From assembly GCA_034509495.1 (NCBI GenBank), contig CM067503.1, positions 3,193,633 through 3,257,632 on the forward strand: a DNA stretch of 64,000 bases, read 5' to 3'. The number at the start of each line of letters is the position of its first letter. The first letter of the stretch is position 1. Origin of the DNA: Acestrorhynchus altus. Lineage: Eukaryota > Chordata > Actinopteri > Characiformes > Acestrorhynchidae. The notes beneath the pieces were generated by a model. That model made no database searches, was not told where the DNA came from, and saw only the letters and a list, made by a program, of their open reading frames with translations. Positions 46,934 through 50,379 of the stretch are shown here, piece by piece. Made by a program: the position numbers and the translations under genes.

Positions 46934-49787
46934 TCTCTCCTGGGGGTCAGAAACACAAAGCTGGTGCACTCCAGGCCTCTGCTGGACCATGACTCCTCCA
47001 GTGAAAAGTAACATGAGAACAGTGCACACAAACACTCGGGAGCAGCTGACGGAGAACCGCACTGTGCCGAAGAACAAGAGCAGAAGAGCTGTCCGAACCT
47101 CCCACCCCCAACACACACAGGTGCTACCGACTCCACAGCACACTCATCAAAGGCTGTCAGAATTGCCACCAGTTTAAGGACAGTTAGGACAATAGAGGGG
47201 AGTGTGTGAGTGCGGCTGGCAGTGTGTGAGGTCTCTAAAGGCCGGGCTGAAATAATTCCCCGATTAAAAGCAGAGGAAGCTCAGATCATTCACTAACGGA
47301 GCTGCTCCAGGACACCTGCACCCATGAGATTCAAGGAACTCACAAGTAGGAGCCTGGACACAAGATGAGACACGGTTGGTTATGGAGGTGTACAGGTTCT
47401 CTACGGGCTCCTGCAGCACGTTTACGCCCCCAGATGTTCCAGAGCTGTAGATCCTGTACACTCATAGGTCACTGAAGCTGGCGTCCAGCTGGTCCCATAA
47501 ATGCTCTCATGCCTCGTATGACAAGACCCAGTGTCTAGATGTAGATTCATACTGGAGTAAAATCCCTCCATAGAAGAAAGAAAAGGCTGAGATCCAGCAC
47601 CTCCTCACCACACACAGAGAGCACTGGTTCCTAATTAGGGTGCTGATTACTGCCGTACGACCGGCTACGGCAGTACACCCTTCTGATTGAAGGCTCCACT
47701 TCACACTCAAGCATCACTTCAATAGCCATTGTGGTGTCCAGTTTCTCCCTCAGCTATGTGTGCCACGGTTAGGTCCTTTCTTTGGCAGAGGGGGTGTAAG
47801 AAGAGTGTTTATGCCCCTTCTGGAGTGTTAAACAGGCAACAAAGGCTGCCTGGGAAGACTGATGGAGTGGGGTGTGTGTGTGGGTGTGTGTGGGTGAGTG
47901 CGTGCGGTGAAGTGGACACTAGAAAGCAGCTGAAAGGTGACGGATTGATAGCAGTGTGAATGCCAACACACAGCAGCTTCTTAAAGATCGCAGCACAAAA
48001 CAGCACAGGCTCTGGACTGACCGCGAGAGATGACCGTCCGGGCTGTTCATTAACGAGGGGTTAATCATTCGTTATTAATGACTAATGACTAATAAATAAA
48101 TGTTATTAAGGGCAGTCCGACAAGAAGTGACCAGTCAAGTTGACTAAACTAAACGTGTGACATGTGTGTGTCCCGGAGGTGTGGAGACCCTTTCTAATGA
48201 ATGCATTCATCTACTTTCACTTGCACCCATTGCTGACGCAGATGTGCAAATGCACACACTGCTTGCCTTGTCCCTGAAGAGAAAATGGGAAACTGGAGCA
48301 GATGAACAAACATGAACCTACTGGCACCATGTCTAATGCCAGGCAAGGCCAGAGGGGTACAAAGCCCCCAGCATTGAGCAAGGCTCTTACATTTGTGGCA
48401 TTTAGCTGACACTCTTATCCAGACCAACTTACAAGGTTTCTCAAAGTAGCCTTATTGGTGTAGACTGGAAAATCCCAGACTGGGAATCAAACCCCAGTTG
48501 CCCACGTGGTGTTATCTGTTGCGCCACACCAACCACATTCTACGGAATGATGCCCCAGTGAATAAGTTTGGGATAAGCTGGGAAGTTGGGGATGAGATGG
48601 GGTGACGATCTTCCAACATCCTGACCTCACTAACTTCACTAGCTCTTGTCGCTGAATGCAATCCAATCCTCACAGCAATGCTCCAATATCTAGTAGAAAG
48701 CCTTCCCTGGGAAGTAGAGACCAATCATTCCAACATAAGAAGGATCATTTTTTTTAATACCCTTGGTGAGTGAGCAGGTGTCCAAATTCTTTTGTCTACA
48801 GTGTTCGAGACTTTGGACACTGATACCGGAACTTCCAACCTGTTTTCAGAACCTTATGGAGGGGAGCAGGACCTCTGAAGTGACCTCTGATCTCTCGTAA
48901 AGCTTTAAAATGACTGGAAGTAACAAATGCAATTATTTGAAATGACTGACAGCTTTAAAAGTGACCGAAGTAAAGAGAAACACCTGTTGGCTGGTCAATG
49001 TTTACAACATAGTGCACCGGCTATGGTCCCTGTCCACATTCACCAGGGCACCGAAGCACGATGACTACCAGTCTCATCCAACATCACTACCACAGCACAC
49101 CAGATACAGCCCTGGTGTAAAACCACTAGCGCAACATTAGCATACTGACCACATTTCAATTAGATAGAACTTATAGAACTTTGCACCAACAATGGTTCTT
49201 TTCTTCTAAGTGCAGGTTCTTTAGACATTAGAAAAGGTTCTCTCGATTGACCAACATGGAACGTCTTTATGGAAGCAGTGTTTTTTCTATTCTTCTGAAA
49301 ACGATGTATGAGTGAAATTATCAAGTGGCATCGAGGGAGTTTTCTATACCTCCAAAATGTTCTTCACACCAACACTCATCTATATCACAAACATGACGTT
49401 TTACTTCTTTGTGGAACCAGTGATAGTTCTCCTGTCACCAGTCATAGAACCATGTGAAGCTCCTTTATTTTCAGTAGTGTCTGACAAAAATGCCAGAAGG
49501 ACCCACATACTCTCTACACAAGCAAGGGGGGGTGGTGGTTCTTGGGCTTTCAAACAGCACAGGGTTCAATCCCTCCAGCTATTCAGATGATAATTGACTG
49601 CTGACTAAAGCAGTTAAATAAATACCAGAGAACCAGAGAACCAAACTGGCCTAAAGAGGACAAGAGGGACACTGAGAGACACTGAGGAGATCATCCTTCT
49701 CCTCTGCATCTTCAACAGCTCTCTTCAAGTGCTCACCTTAATGCTCAGGTAGTTGTCACAGCTGCGGGACTTGCCTCTGGTGTGCAT
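10375..49787 (-). CDS. plekhg4: PLEKHG4/puratrophin-1-type Rho guanine nucleotide exchange factor, 25 exons, 1679 aa
   Basis: I joined these exons in transcript order: 49737-49787, 41841-42038, 39004-39611, 38018-38526, 31860-32060, 30621-30744, 30099-30192, 29504-29590, 27713-27829, 27435-27533, 25502-25644, 24744-24882, 24533-24655, 23920-24081, 23473-23761, 21810-22383, 20508-20757, 19651-19740, 18971-19195, 18716-18886, 18414-18591, 18136-18252, 16587-16844, 14388-14614, 10375-10380. All are GT-AG, and the sum is 5040 nt with one open frame. Domains are an N-terminal family module (18-290), Sec14/CRAL-TRIO-like (about 523-663), spectrin-like helices (664-980), a Ser/Pro linker (982-1160), DH (about 1175-1355), PH (1362-1500) and a Ser-rich tail. 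The family catalyses GDP/GTP exchange on Rho GTPases and is tied to actin control. The orthologue could be plekhg4 or plekhg4b. The tiny last exon is the weakest part. Confidence 0.85.
10490..10592. repeat. (ATT)n-(AAT)n inverted triplet repeat
   Basis: A long ATT run passes directly into an AAT run ('attattattaataataat'), so the tract is self-complementary and could form a hairpin. It lies about 100 bp into the last intron of the GEF gene. Confidence 0.9.
10615..10790. repeat. ~70-bp tandem repeat, same family as 3790-4160
   Basis: Two and a half units contain 'tttatttgggtttattctaa', 'gttatatagagttaattaca' and 'gacgctctcactgacactga'. The shared core with the array at 3790-4160 is long and in the same orientation. 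Confidence 0.8.
10840..11180. repeat. Degenerate short tandem repeat rich in 'ctgtaatctctatgttta'
   Basis: Imperfect units of about 20-45 bp recur ('taatctctatgtttaaactc', 'tatttctgtaatctc'). No coding potential. Confidence 0.55.
11180..12600. other. Intronic AT-rich sequence without recognised genes
   Basis: This lies in the last intron of the GEF gene. I saw no exon with matching splice signals and no clear repeat apart from 'ggtcaaaaagaccaatttta' near 11889. That string is typical of a common fish interspersed element but is too short to classify. Confidence 0.4.
12615..12725 (+). repeat. Dispersed 'ctccaaaatgg' family copy
   Basis: Blocks are 'atggtatctccagaatgata', 'actttcaatggaagtcagtg' and 'gggagcatttctattgtaag'. 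Compare the copies at 8685 and 44848. Confidence 0.6.
12840..13640 (-). pseudogene. Tc1-like transposase pseudogene (internally deleted)
   Basis: On the - strand the 5' end gives a start-like region near 13483 (the complement of 'ccatgacacacgt'). The paired/HTH-like N-terminus follows, with traces of 'gatttctcaggagctc', 'aaaccatctcttgagagttt' and 'ggagtgatccaccaacaaag'. Lower coordinates hold the catalytic-core region ('gcattgtgctccgg', 'ccatcattgactgaac', 'catgcaacaagacaacgacc'), where 'caacaagacaacgac' encodes the QQDND-like second Asp motif. About 250 bp between these halves are missing near 13260, and stops are frequent, so the copy is dead. It lies in the last intron of the GEF gene in the same sense as the gene. 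Confidence 0.75.
14307..14372. repeat. (GT)33 microsatellite beside an exon donor
   Basis: Read on the gene strand, it is a (CA)33 run that begins 15 nt downstream of the exon 24 donor. Confidence 0.95.
14388..14614 (-). CDS. PLEKHG4-like exon 24 (Ser-rich C-terminal tail)
   Basis: The exon encodes residues 1603-1678. It includes the run SSESSSQSISS, a stretch of nine serines, and '...PPETSNFITA'. The acceptor is 'ctccagtcacag' and the donor is gcg|gtaagt. The tail pattern after 'QPSM' (acidic and Ser clusters) agrees with my memory of PLEKHG4 C-termini. Confidence 0.75.
14690..15070. repeat. Dispersed 'agaaccttt/ggttct' rich repeat
   Basis: Multiple copies of 'gaagaaccattt', 'aaagaacctttac', 'aaggttcttcag' and 'tggttcttctatgg' occur in both senses, consistent with a worn foldback-type element. 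I cannot assign a family. Confidence 0.4.
15520..15602. repeat. (CA)n microsatellite, about 40 units
   Basis: A near-perfect CA run lies in intron 23 of the GEF gene. Confidence 0.95.
15690..16295. repeat. 42-bp tandem array made of two diverged 21-bp halves
   Basis: The unit is 'cagtatttactataaactgtt' plus 'caggatccattatgaattat', repeated about 14 times. Half-units agree with the pure 21-bp array at 34090-34650, so the two arrays belong to one family. Confidence 0.9.
16587..16844 (-). CDS. PLEKHG4-like exon 23 (post-PH, includes a coding CA repeat)
   Basis: The exon encodes residues 1517-1603. After a Ser-rich segment and 'FLNLHLYNSP' comes an imperfect CA repeat (16650-16697) translated as Thr/His/Ser/Pro, then 'PYDCIEEDELEQ' and 'QPSM'. 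The acceptor is 'ctctcccgcag' and the donor is a|gtgagt. The conserved residues on both sides show that the repeat lies inside a real exon. Confidence 0.85.
   Translation of the reverse strand, partial: SLANAPLSLSPPRTTQAPLNVPTPPSPTAAPPPPAATLHHPSSTCTSTTHPHTHSLTHTHTHCQAGPMTASRRTSWNRMWARSRP
17035..17310 (-). pseudogene. Tc1-type transposase 3' remnant, copy 2
   Basis: On the - strand it matches the end of the copy at 50380-51090: 'caacactccacccctacc', 'ttcaagctgcatgggatgg', 'atcatcacaggacacca' and 'catgcagagacgtctgg'. Here 'ccaacaggacgacact' (second Asp motif) joins directly to 'gtgtgggatgctattgg'. The segment with 'SPDLS' and the catalytic Glu is deleted. Confidence 0.7.
17877..17930. repeat. 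(CA)n microsatellite
   Basis: About 26 CA units followed by 'cgcatgcatgcatgc'. It lies in intron 22 of the GEF gene. Confidence 0.95.
18136..18252 (-). CDS. PLEKHG4-like exon 22 (end of PH and following helix)
   Basis: The exon encodes residues 1478-1517, with 'MQEMVSMGIGNKPF' and 'SDRAIDYIM', motifs conserved just after the PH domain in this family. The acceptor is 'tgtccattag' and the donor is g|gtactc. Confidence 0.88.
18414..18591 (-). CDS. PLEKHG4-like exon 21 (C-terminal half of PH)
   Basis: The exon encodes residues 1419-1478, including 'LRFEIWFRRRKSQDTFILQA' and the PH C-terminal helix with its invariant Trp ('TKAAWTAII'). The acceptor is 'tttggcctcaag' and the donor is g|gtcagt. 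Confidence 0.9.
18716..18886 (-). CDS. PLEKHG4-like exon 20 (N-terminal half of PH)
   Basis: The exon encodes residues 1362-1418: 'VNLKEQGQLRCQDEFVVW' and 'RHVFLFEDLILFSKTKK', the first PH strands that follow directly on DH. The acceptor is 'cttatctgtag' and the donor is aag|gtacag. Confidence 0.92.
18971..19195 (-). CDS. PLEKHG4-like exon 19 (DH, CR3 and last helices)
   Basis: The exon encodes residues 1287-1361. It carries 'DLASYLLKPIQRMSKYALLL', the conserved region 3 helix that contacts the GTPase, and 'FQLRHGNDLLAMDAIRGCD'. The acceptor is 'cccacccag' and the donor is gat|gtaagc. Confidence 0.93.
19345..19500. mobile_element. Tc1/mariner-type end fragment
   Basis: 'tactgtaccagttgaacgtt' and 'tggacacacctacactctt' match the terminus of a very common fish Tc1-like element. 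Only about 150 bp are recognisable. It lies in intron 18 of the GEF gene. Confidence 0.5.
19651..19740 (-). CDS. PLEKHG4-like exon 18 (DH)
   Basis: A 90-nt, 30-codon exon encodes residues 1257-1286, including 'EEQFGMYALYSKNKPRSDAL', a signature of this GEF subfamily. The acceptor is 'gtaattttcag' and the donor is aag|gtgagt. Confidence 0.92.
19880..20400. repeat. Intronic dispersed repeat fragments
   Basis: 'gggcccgaatttccaaaatc', 'ttcctaagaattttccaaga' and 'gcttgatccaggttagaaaa' recall a short repeat type also seen near 5940, 18325 and 27340 ('agattcaccaaag', 'ggttcacaaaagg', 'gtgaatctgacccc'). No coding signal. Confidence 0.35.
20508..20757 (-). CDS. PLEKHG4-like exon 17 (start of DH, CR1)
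   Basis: The exon encodes residues 1173-1256. 'HIMDEMISTEREYVRSLSYI' is the CR1 helix of a DH domain, with the Glu that contacts the GTPase switch. 'LRGKRSIIFGNLEKLCDFHS' (CR2 side) follows. The acceptor is 'gtctcctgcag' and the donor is cac|gtgagt. Confidence 0.93.
20895..21190. mobile_element. MITE ('atgtccaaatgtttg' family) with nested SINE
   Basis: It starts 'atatgtccaaatgtttgttg', continues 'tctaatgaatgcactcggct' and ends 'gaatacttttgtccacatag', which are inverted terminal sequences. A tRNA-derived SINE (about 20985-21125) sits in the middle. Other members are at 43780, 45108, 48168 and 51700. Confidence 0.7.
20985..21125 (+). mobile_element. tRNA-derived SINE nested in a MITE
   Basis: 'ctgccgtggccttgtgactg' has lost part of the A-box side. 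The B-box is 'ggttcaattcc' (21023-21033), followed by 'ctcaactggcagga'. It is the same family as 7187. Confidence 0.7.
21260..21745. repeat. Copy of a long AT-rich dispersed repeat
   Basis: Contains 'gggctgtttgctctctttgc', 'acagtgttcaaatttcagaa', 'acaaataactcattaaaa' and 'aaaacatcccacaaacttgg'. The same blocks, partly in reverse order and sense, appear near 26450-26620, 27230-27300, 36820-37110, 39740-40045 and 59608-59760. Confidence 0.55.
21810..22383 (-). CDS. PLEKHG4-like exon 16 (Ser/Pro linker)
   Basis: The exon encodes residues 982-1173. A Pro/Ser/Glu-rich stretch leads to 'DDTDSDCTVDS', the basic 'KPPLKKIMKKTVSHDL' and 'GYTGVYIKGLEVSNN', a block I associate with PLEKHG4 proteins. It ends 'SRSLSTPARANCRVSEGETK' just before DH. 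The acceptor is 'acctgttattag' and the donor is ag|gtgaga. Confidence 0.9.
22400..23470. other. Intron 15: AT-rich, with SINE-like pieces
   Basis: Nothing coding. 'gatcctcagatcatagttgt...ctgctgagccacgaggagcc' (22655-22700) looks like a short tRNA-like SINE relic. 'gtacaatgaaatcctgttct' and 'agctggggtcagagtgcagg' (23258-23330) match a widely shared fish SINE/LINE tail. Confidence 0.4.
23473..23761 (-). CDS. PLEKHG4-like exon 15 (spectrin-like helices)
   Basis: The exon encodes residues 886-982, amphipathic helices with 'ADQWMAHCHDYFQQL', 'LQDYLSEAGKFSLENF' and 'LQHWNLVWNECQETRSRLEE'. The spaced Trp and Leu residues fit a spectrin-type bundle. The acceptor is 'cccttctgcag' and the donor is g|gtcagt. 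Confidence 0.9.
23920..24081 (-). CDS. PLEKHG4-like exon 14 (spectrin-like helices)
   Basis: A 54-codon exon encodes residues 832-885 ('FKQHISSIIQHADTRRTELE', '...LYEFYES'). The acceptor is 'tctttgaacag' and the donor is tcg|gtaaag, phase 0. Confidence 0.9.
24090..24475. repeat. Degenerate 'ggttgctatggtgttgctaa' minisatellite patch
   Basis: Variants of 'ggttgctatggtgttgctaa' recur about every 20-25 bp. The same sequence type returns at 60600-60890, 61770-61920 and 63170-63640. It lies in intron 13 of the GEF gene. Confidence 0.75.
24533..24655 (-). CDS. PLEKHG4-like exon 13 (spectrin-like helices)
   Basis: A 41-codon exon encodes residues 791-831 ('MKRWFSVEAEKHLAPLDSLT', '...LEQFSEEAA'). 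The acceptor is 'tgtttgggcag' and the donor is gcg|gtgagg. Confidence 0.9.
24744..24882 (-). CDS. PLEKHG4-like exon 12 (spectrin-like helices)
   Basis: The exon encodes residues 744-790 ('DAVDMACSLYNQMDEEVHKL', '...LELRTFQEESEK'). The acceptor is 'gtaactgtag' and the donor is aag|gtgagt. Confidence 0.9.
25502..25644 (-). CDS. PLEKHG4-like exon 11 (spectrin-like region)
   Basis: The exon encodes residues 697-744 ('EVSGVISQQKNLMRNVLEDT', '...TFLARVRKEE'). The acceptor is 'tggaccatcag' and the donor is ag|gtactg. It links in frame to exon 12 across a phase-2 junction. Confidence 0.88.
25690..26755. other. Intron 10 AT-rich sequence
   Basis: No exon seen. 26450-26620 carries blocks of the long AT-rich dispersed repeat ('acaaataactcaaaaacat', 'gatgatcaatttccaaaata'). 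Confidence 0.4.
26757..27214. mobile_element. Internally deleted Tc1-like element, copy 2
   Basis: It starts 'caggggttggacaatgaaac', has the same 'aaggacattttttggata' junction as copy 1 at 7483, and continues further to 'catcacaaagacttgctgtc' and 'cacactctgctcttactggt'. The far terminal repeat is missing. It lies in intron 10 of the GEF gene. Confidence 0.78.
27435..27533 (-). CDS. PLEKHG4-like exon 10
   Basis: A 33-codon exon encodes residues 664-696, the first spectrin-like helix after the Sec14-like domain ('SSAISSLQRSIDVLNSSGS'). The acceptor is 'gtgatctgtag' and the donor is aag|gtgaga. Confidence 0.85.
27713..27829 (-). CDS. PLEKHG4-like exon 9 (end of Sec14-like domain)
   Basis: A 39-codon exon encodes residues 625-663 with 'LLKHIDSSQLTREQDGTFPY', the family's version of the Sec14 'L..E.GG...Y' closing motif. 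'YIQFRQ' follows. The acceptor is 'tgtgattgtcag' and the donor is cag|gtaaac. Confidence 0.92.
27950..28600. repeat. 23-bp degenerate minisatellite
   Basis: Units such as 'gggtgtagtgtagcagtcaa' and 'gggtgttgcgttacagtgga' (each 23 bp with the following bases) recur about 28 times. Around 28380-28530 a 46-bp dimer is repeated almost perfectly three times. It lies in intron 8 of the GEF gene. Confidence 0.85.
29504..29590 (-). CDS. PLEKHG4-like exon 8 (Sec14-like domain)
   Basis: A 29-codon exon encodes residues 596-624 ('LPNALYSVLVLSDKEASVKP'). The acceptor is 'tcctttctccag' and the donor is cca|gtaagt. It fits exactly in phase between exons 7 and 9 and supplies the expected hydrophobic strand of the domain. 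Confidence 0.88.
30046..30091. repeat. (TG)n microsatellite at a donor site
   Basis: On the gene strand it is (CA)n starting about 7 nt after the exon 7 donor (gtgacaaacacacac). Confidence 0.93.
30099..30192 (-). CDS. PLEKHG4-like exon 7 (Sec14-like domain)
   Basis: The exon encodes residues 564-595 ('RDLGLTVLVDARRQHISPIL', 'FSALSQLQ'), the core strand-helix of a CRAL-TRIO/Sec14-like fold. The acceptor is 'tttcattgtcag' and the donor is cag|gtgaca. Confidence 0.9.
30325..30550 (+). mobile_element. tRNA-derived SINE, diverged
   Basis: The B-box is 'gggtcgagtcc' (30375-30385), followed by 'ctgaactgacaggttgcgac' and 'cctgctcctggtgctgcagc'. The A-box region is replaced by 'cagcaacgggaggagagg', so this may be a sister family of the copy at 7187. 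It lies in intron 6 of the GEF gene. Confidence 0.6.
30621..30744 (-). CDS. PLEKHG4-like exon 6 (start of Sec14-like domain)
   Basis: The exon encodes residues 523-564 ('CDRSGRCVLQVCMKKQVWTD', 'LTCLLGYFYSTLR'). The acceptor is 'tgctcctctcag' and the donor is cg|gtaaga. Confidence 0.9.
30900..31400. repeat. Tandem array with a 75-bp unit in its right half
   Basis: 'ttcatactggtttaaaatca', 'ctccacaattattacagtg' and 'ttactttcggactcgtacct' repeat at exactly 75 bp (31201 to 31276), about 3.3 units. The left part (30900-31110) has shorter related units ending 'cactgctctcactgccaaa'. Confidence 0.85.
31860..32060 (-). CDS. PLEKHG4-like exon 5 (Ser/Pro linker before Sec14-like domain)
   Basis: The exon encodes residues 456-523: Ser-rich 'SPSSLSSRSSLSVPPPTTPP', then 'LPSLITQVNMELLTSAVVTL'. 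The acceptor is 'gtgtttaacag' and the donor is g|gtgagc. Confidence 0.85.
32205..32720. repeat. Dispersed element with four 52-bp internal tandem units (copy A)
   Basis: 'ccccgccccctctctctgat', 'cagtcagagtctgtatgcag' and 'gttgagcacaagccccgcc' repeat at 52 bp (for example 32227 to 32279). Flank 'acagagcagtaaacatgcac' and 'aactgggattgaattcagtt' follows. Copies B (37150) and C (40044) share the flank but have about five and one internal units. Confidence 0.88.
33255..33425. repeat. ~60-bp tandem repeat, three units
   Basis: 'gaggttctaattggttctgc' and 'tgtcccacccagcagctgaa' alternate three times. It lies in intron 4 of the GEF gene. Confidence 0.85.
34095..34650. repeat. 21-bp tandem array, about 26 units
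   Basis: The unit 'tatgaattattcagtatcta' (21 bp with one further base) occurs with variants. Because 21 is a multiple of three, it leaves a long open frame on + that is not a gene. It is the same family as the 42-bp array at 15690-16295, and one stray unit lies near 59358. Confidence 0.93.
35385..35700 (+). mobile_element. Tc1-like element, internally deleted
   Basis: 'catgcaaaagtctgggcacc' begins a Tc1-type terminus. 'acactgttctacggtgcagc' and 'tgcacaaatagaccttta' match the transposase HTH region of that family, and 'ttattattttgaaactcttt' matches its 3' tail. The catalytic domain is missing. Confidence 0.6.
35855..36060 (+). mobile_element. Second Tc1-like fragment
   Basis: 'actttgaaaggggggcgaat' and 'cacaggactgagagaaccag' encode traces of the HTH turn 'GRITGLRE' of a different Tc1-like family. 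It is cut short near 'ccgtatgtcctgccaatgaa'. Confidence 0.5.
36820..37560. repeat. Long AT-rich dispersed repeat plus 52-bp array (copy B)
   Basis: 36820-37120 has 'tataggagacacttgcaga' and 'ttggaaattgatcttccaga' blocks. 37150-37400 has about five 52-bp units of 'ccccgccccctctctctgat', one shortened ('agccccggcctctctctgat'). The shared flank 'acagagcagtaaacatgcac' follows near 37421. Confidence 0.8.
37600..37795 (+). mobile_element. Tc1-like transposon 3' end
   Basis: 'cccaaggctcactgatgctc' joins to 'acctcacagcttacaggact', 'gtgccagatacaacaagaca', 'cttgtggagtccatgccaga' and the terminus 'ggttttaatgttatggctga'. These are conserved stretches from the start and end of a well known Tc1-like transposase gene, with the middle deleted. 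Confidence 0.7.
38018..38526 (-). CDS. PLEKHG4-like exon 4 (Ser/Arg-rich linker)
   Basis: The exon encodes residues 286-456. It is rich in Ser and Arg ('SSSRSLSFSTDLSNPSPRRR', 'RSKSLERTSK') and ends 'LMNGYVFRFGKIDLEAAFSV', a short conserved-looking block. The acceptor is 'gtttgcacag' and the donor is g|gtacta. Many RxxS sites suggest phosphorylation, which is an inference. Confidence 0.85.
38622..38978. mobile_element. MITE with 'ggtttctggacacct' ends
   Basis: Left end 'actgtaggtccataggtttc' and right end 'aaagacttttggacatatag' are imperfect inverted repeats about 355 bp apart. No coding capacity. It lies in intron 3 of the GEF gene. Confidence 0.65.
39004..39611 (-). CDS. PLEKHG4-like exon 3 (N-terminal family module)
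   Basis: The exon encodes residues 84-286, the longest exon. 'VLYHEGWPLCIHEKVVLQLA', 'GDFYLQVVPLGRKAAKLVIK' and 'VFTADFLQHVTRERNLQPLH' look like a folded N-terminal module. Ser/Thr-rich sequence follows with 'DSRRSSRESLGSESTTSE'. The acceptor is 'gttccctctcag' and the donor is ag|gtatgg. Confidence 0.85.
39740..40330. repeat. Long AT-rich dispersed repeat plus one 52-bp unit (copy C)
   Basis: 'ggaactctaggccaaatttg', 'ttatttgtaaagattatatt' and 'gagagcaaacagcccctccc' are followed by one 'ccccgccccctctctctgat' unit at about 40054. The shared flank 'acagagcagtaaacatgcac' follows. This is the most complete copy of the composite element. Confidence 0.7.
40340..41800. other. Intron 2 sequence without recognised genes
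   Basis: No exon with fitting phase was found. 'tgtttacacttgagtgtaaac'-type phrases recur at 41080, 41155 and 41255, and related text is near 42710, suggesting a worn repeat. I cannot classify it. Confidence 0.35.
41841..42038 (-). CDS. PLEKHG4-like exon 2 (N-terminal helical module)
   Basis: A 66-codon phase-0 exon encodes residues 18-83. 'LDSCIQHTLSALYAPFGATA' and 'LRCFVDFLLPAQRILSIIQR' suggest a helical bundle. The acceptor is 'tgtgtgtgttag' and the donor is tgt|gtgagt, with a CA/CT-rich tract directly after the donor. Confidence 0.85.
42250..42665. repeat. Degenerate ~22-bp minisatellite
   Basis: Variants of 'acttggaatgggagttattg' recur through the stretch. It lies in intron 1 of the GEF gene. 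Confidence 0.75.
43780..44165. mobile_element. MITE ('atgtccaaatgtttg' family), rearranged copy
   Basis: 'tgtgcaaatgcacacacagc', 'cctactggcatcatgtctaa' and 'cccaatacttttgtatgcct' are family blocks. 'ctctggaatgatggagc' occurs twice (43782 and 43974), so the copy carries a partial duplication. A (GTT)n expansion lies at about 44056-44073. Confidence 0.65.
44210..44380 (+). mobile_element. Tc1-like fragment (5' part joined to 3' end)
   Basis: 'caacagtgctccaagaaagg', 'gcgttatgagcagccaaggc' and 'ggttgtaatgttatggctga' show the family's start and terminus with almost all of the gene deleted. Confidence 0.55.
44440..44800. other. GC-richer intronic block, candidate conserved noncoding element
   Basis: A moderately GC-rich, non-repetitive stretch in intron 1 of the GEF gene has no good reading frame and no match to the repeats seen elsewhere in the window. 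It stands out by composition only. Function is unknown. Confidence 0.25.
44848..45030 (+). repeat. Dispersed 'ctccaaaatgg' family copy
   Basis: 'cccgtatctccaaaatacca', 'actttcccggagaaggaaaa', 'attgtcagtggacgtcagtg' and 'cttttcattggtccgttcag'. A copy in the opposite sense (45215) lies close by. Confidence 0.6.
45108..45175. mobile_element. MITE 5' end fragment
   Basis: 'atgtccaaatgtttgtggac', 'accccttgtaatgaatgcat' and 'tcagctattttaagttgga' are the canonical start of the family seen complete at 20895 and 48168. The rest is missing. Confidence 0.65.
45215..45350 (-). repeat. Dispersed 'ctccaaaatgg' family copy, reverse
   Basis: 'gacgaacggaccaatagaaa', 'tgctccaaatgacttctttt' and 'tgacttccactgaaaacta' are the complement of the family blocks. 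Confidence 0.55.
46110..46330. repeat. Pyrimidine-rich low-complexity tract
   Basis: Long runs of tct, ctt and ttc on + give polypyrimidine DNA in intron 1 of the GEF gene. A (CA)n run follows at 46404-46446. Confidence 0.8.
46404..46446. repeat. (CA)n microsatellite
   Basis: About 21 CA units ending 'cgcgcgcgctc'. Confidence 0.92.
46893..46940. repeat. (CT)n microsatellite
   Basis: 'ctctctctctctctctctct' run, about 23 units with one break. Confidence 0.9.
48168..48803. mobile_element. MITE ('atgtccaaatgtttg' family) with nested repeat
   Basis: It begins 'tgtgtcccggaggtgtggag' and 'tctaatgaatgcattcatct' and ends 'ccaaattcttttgtctacag'. Between 'cagcattgagca' and 'ttctacggaatgatg' lies a foreign insert (48383-48537). 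Confidence 0.75.
48383..48537. mobile_element. Nested SINE-like insert
   Basis: 'acatttgtggcatttagctg', 'cttatccagaccaacttaca' and 'gggaatcaaaccccagttgc' resemble a very widespread fish repeat core ('ttatccagagcgacttaca') with a tRNA-like reverse B-box ('ggaatcaaacc'). It interrupts the MITE at one clean point. Confidence 0.6.
49737..49787 (-). CDS. PLEKHG4-like exon 1 coding part (start codon)
   Basis: 17 codons: ATG at 49787-49785, then 'HTRGKSRSCDNYLSIK' and donor aag|gtgagc. An in-frame TGA lies 12 nt upstream of the ATG (49799-49797), which supports this start. It joins exon 2 in phase 0. A possible acceptor ('tttatgcttgaag') just upstream means a further 5' UTR exon could exist. Confidence 0.75.
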
Positions 49788-49989
49788 GGTGTGGCTTCAA
49801 GCATAAAGAGAAGATAAATAAATAAATAATCCCAAGTCCAGAGGAACGTCCCGGTGGTCAGTTATGGTTCCTTTATGATCAGAGAAGAATGACTTGGGTC
49901 TGGATTGTCCATAACTGAGCTGGACTAAAGTGACAGACTCTGTGTCCCACTCTCTCTCTGTCTTATCCTCTCTGTATGACTCCTGTGGG

Positions 49990-50011
49990 ACTGTGGTTAC
50001 TCCCTCCCTCC

Positions 50012-50050
<39 letters not shown>
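49990..50050. repeat. (CT)n tract upstream of the GEF start
   Basis: 'ctctctctctctctctctct' lies within 250 bp of the start codon and reads as (GA)n on the gene strand. GA/CT tracts are common near promoters, but I found no TATA box or CpG-rich patch here. Confidence 0.8.
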
Positions 50051-50052
<2 letters not shown>

Positions 50053-50179
50053 TCCCTCTCTCTTGCCCGCCCCATGCTCAGCTGGCCTCTCCCAGCTAAC
50101 TAATGCACACTCATTCAACTTCCTTTACCACTGAAAAAACACACAACCTGACCCACTCACAACAATGACACCCTCCTCC

Positions 50180-50221
50180 CCACACACGCACACACACACA
50201 CACACACACGCACACACACAC

Positions 50222-50262
<41 letters not shown>
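50180..50262. repeat. (CA)n microsatellite with CG interruptions
   Basis: CA runs are broken by 'cgcaca' at several places, just upstream of the GEF start. Confidence 0.9.
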
Positions 50263-50263
<1 letters not shown>

Positions 50264-50379
50264 GCCCTGCAGGGAAACCCCCCACTCCCCACACCTCCAC
50301 CCTTTTCATTTCTTTAACCCTAAACCACTCCCACCCACTCTGATGCTCCTTCATTGTGCTGCCAGTACAGCCTTTGTGA

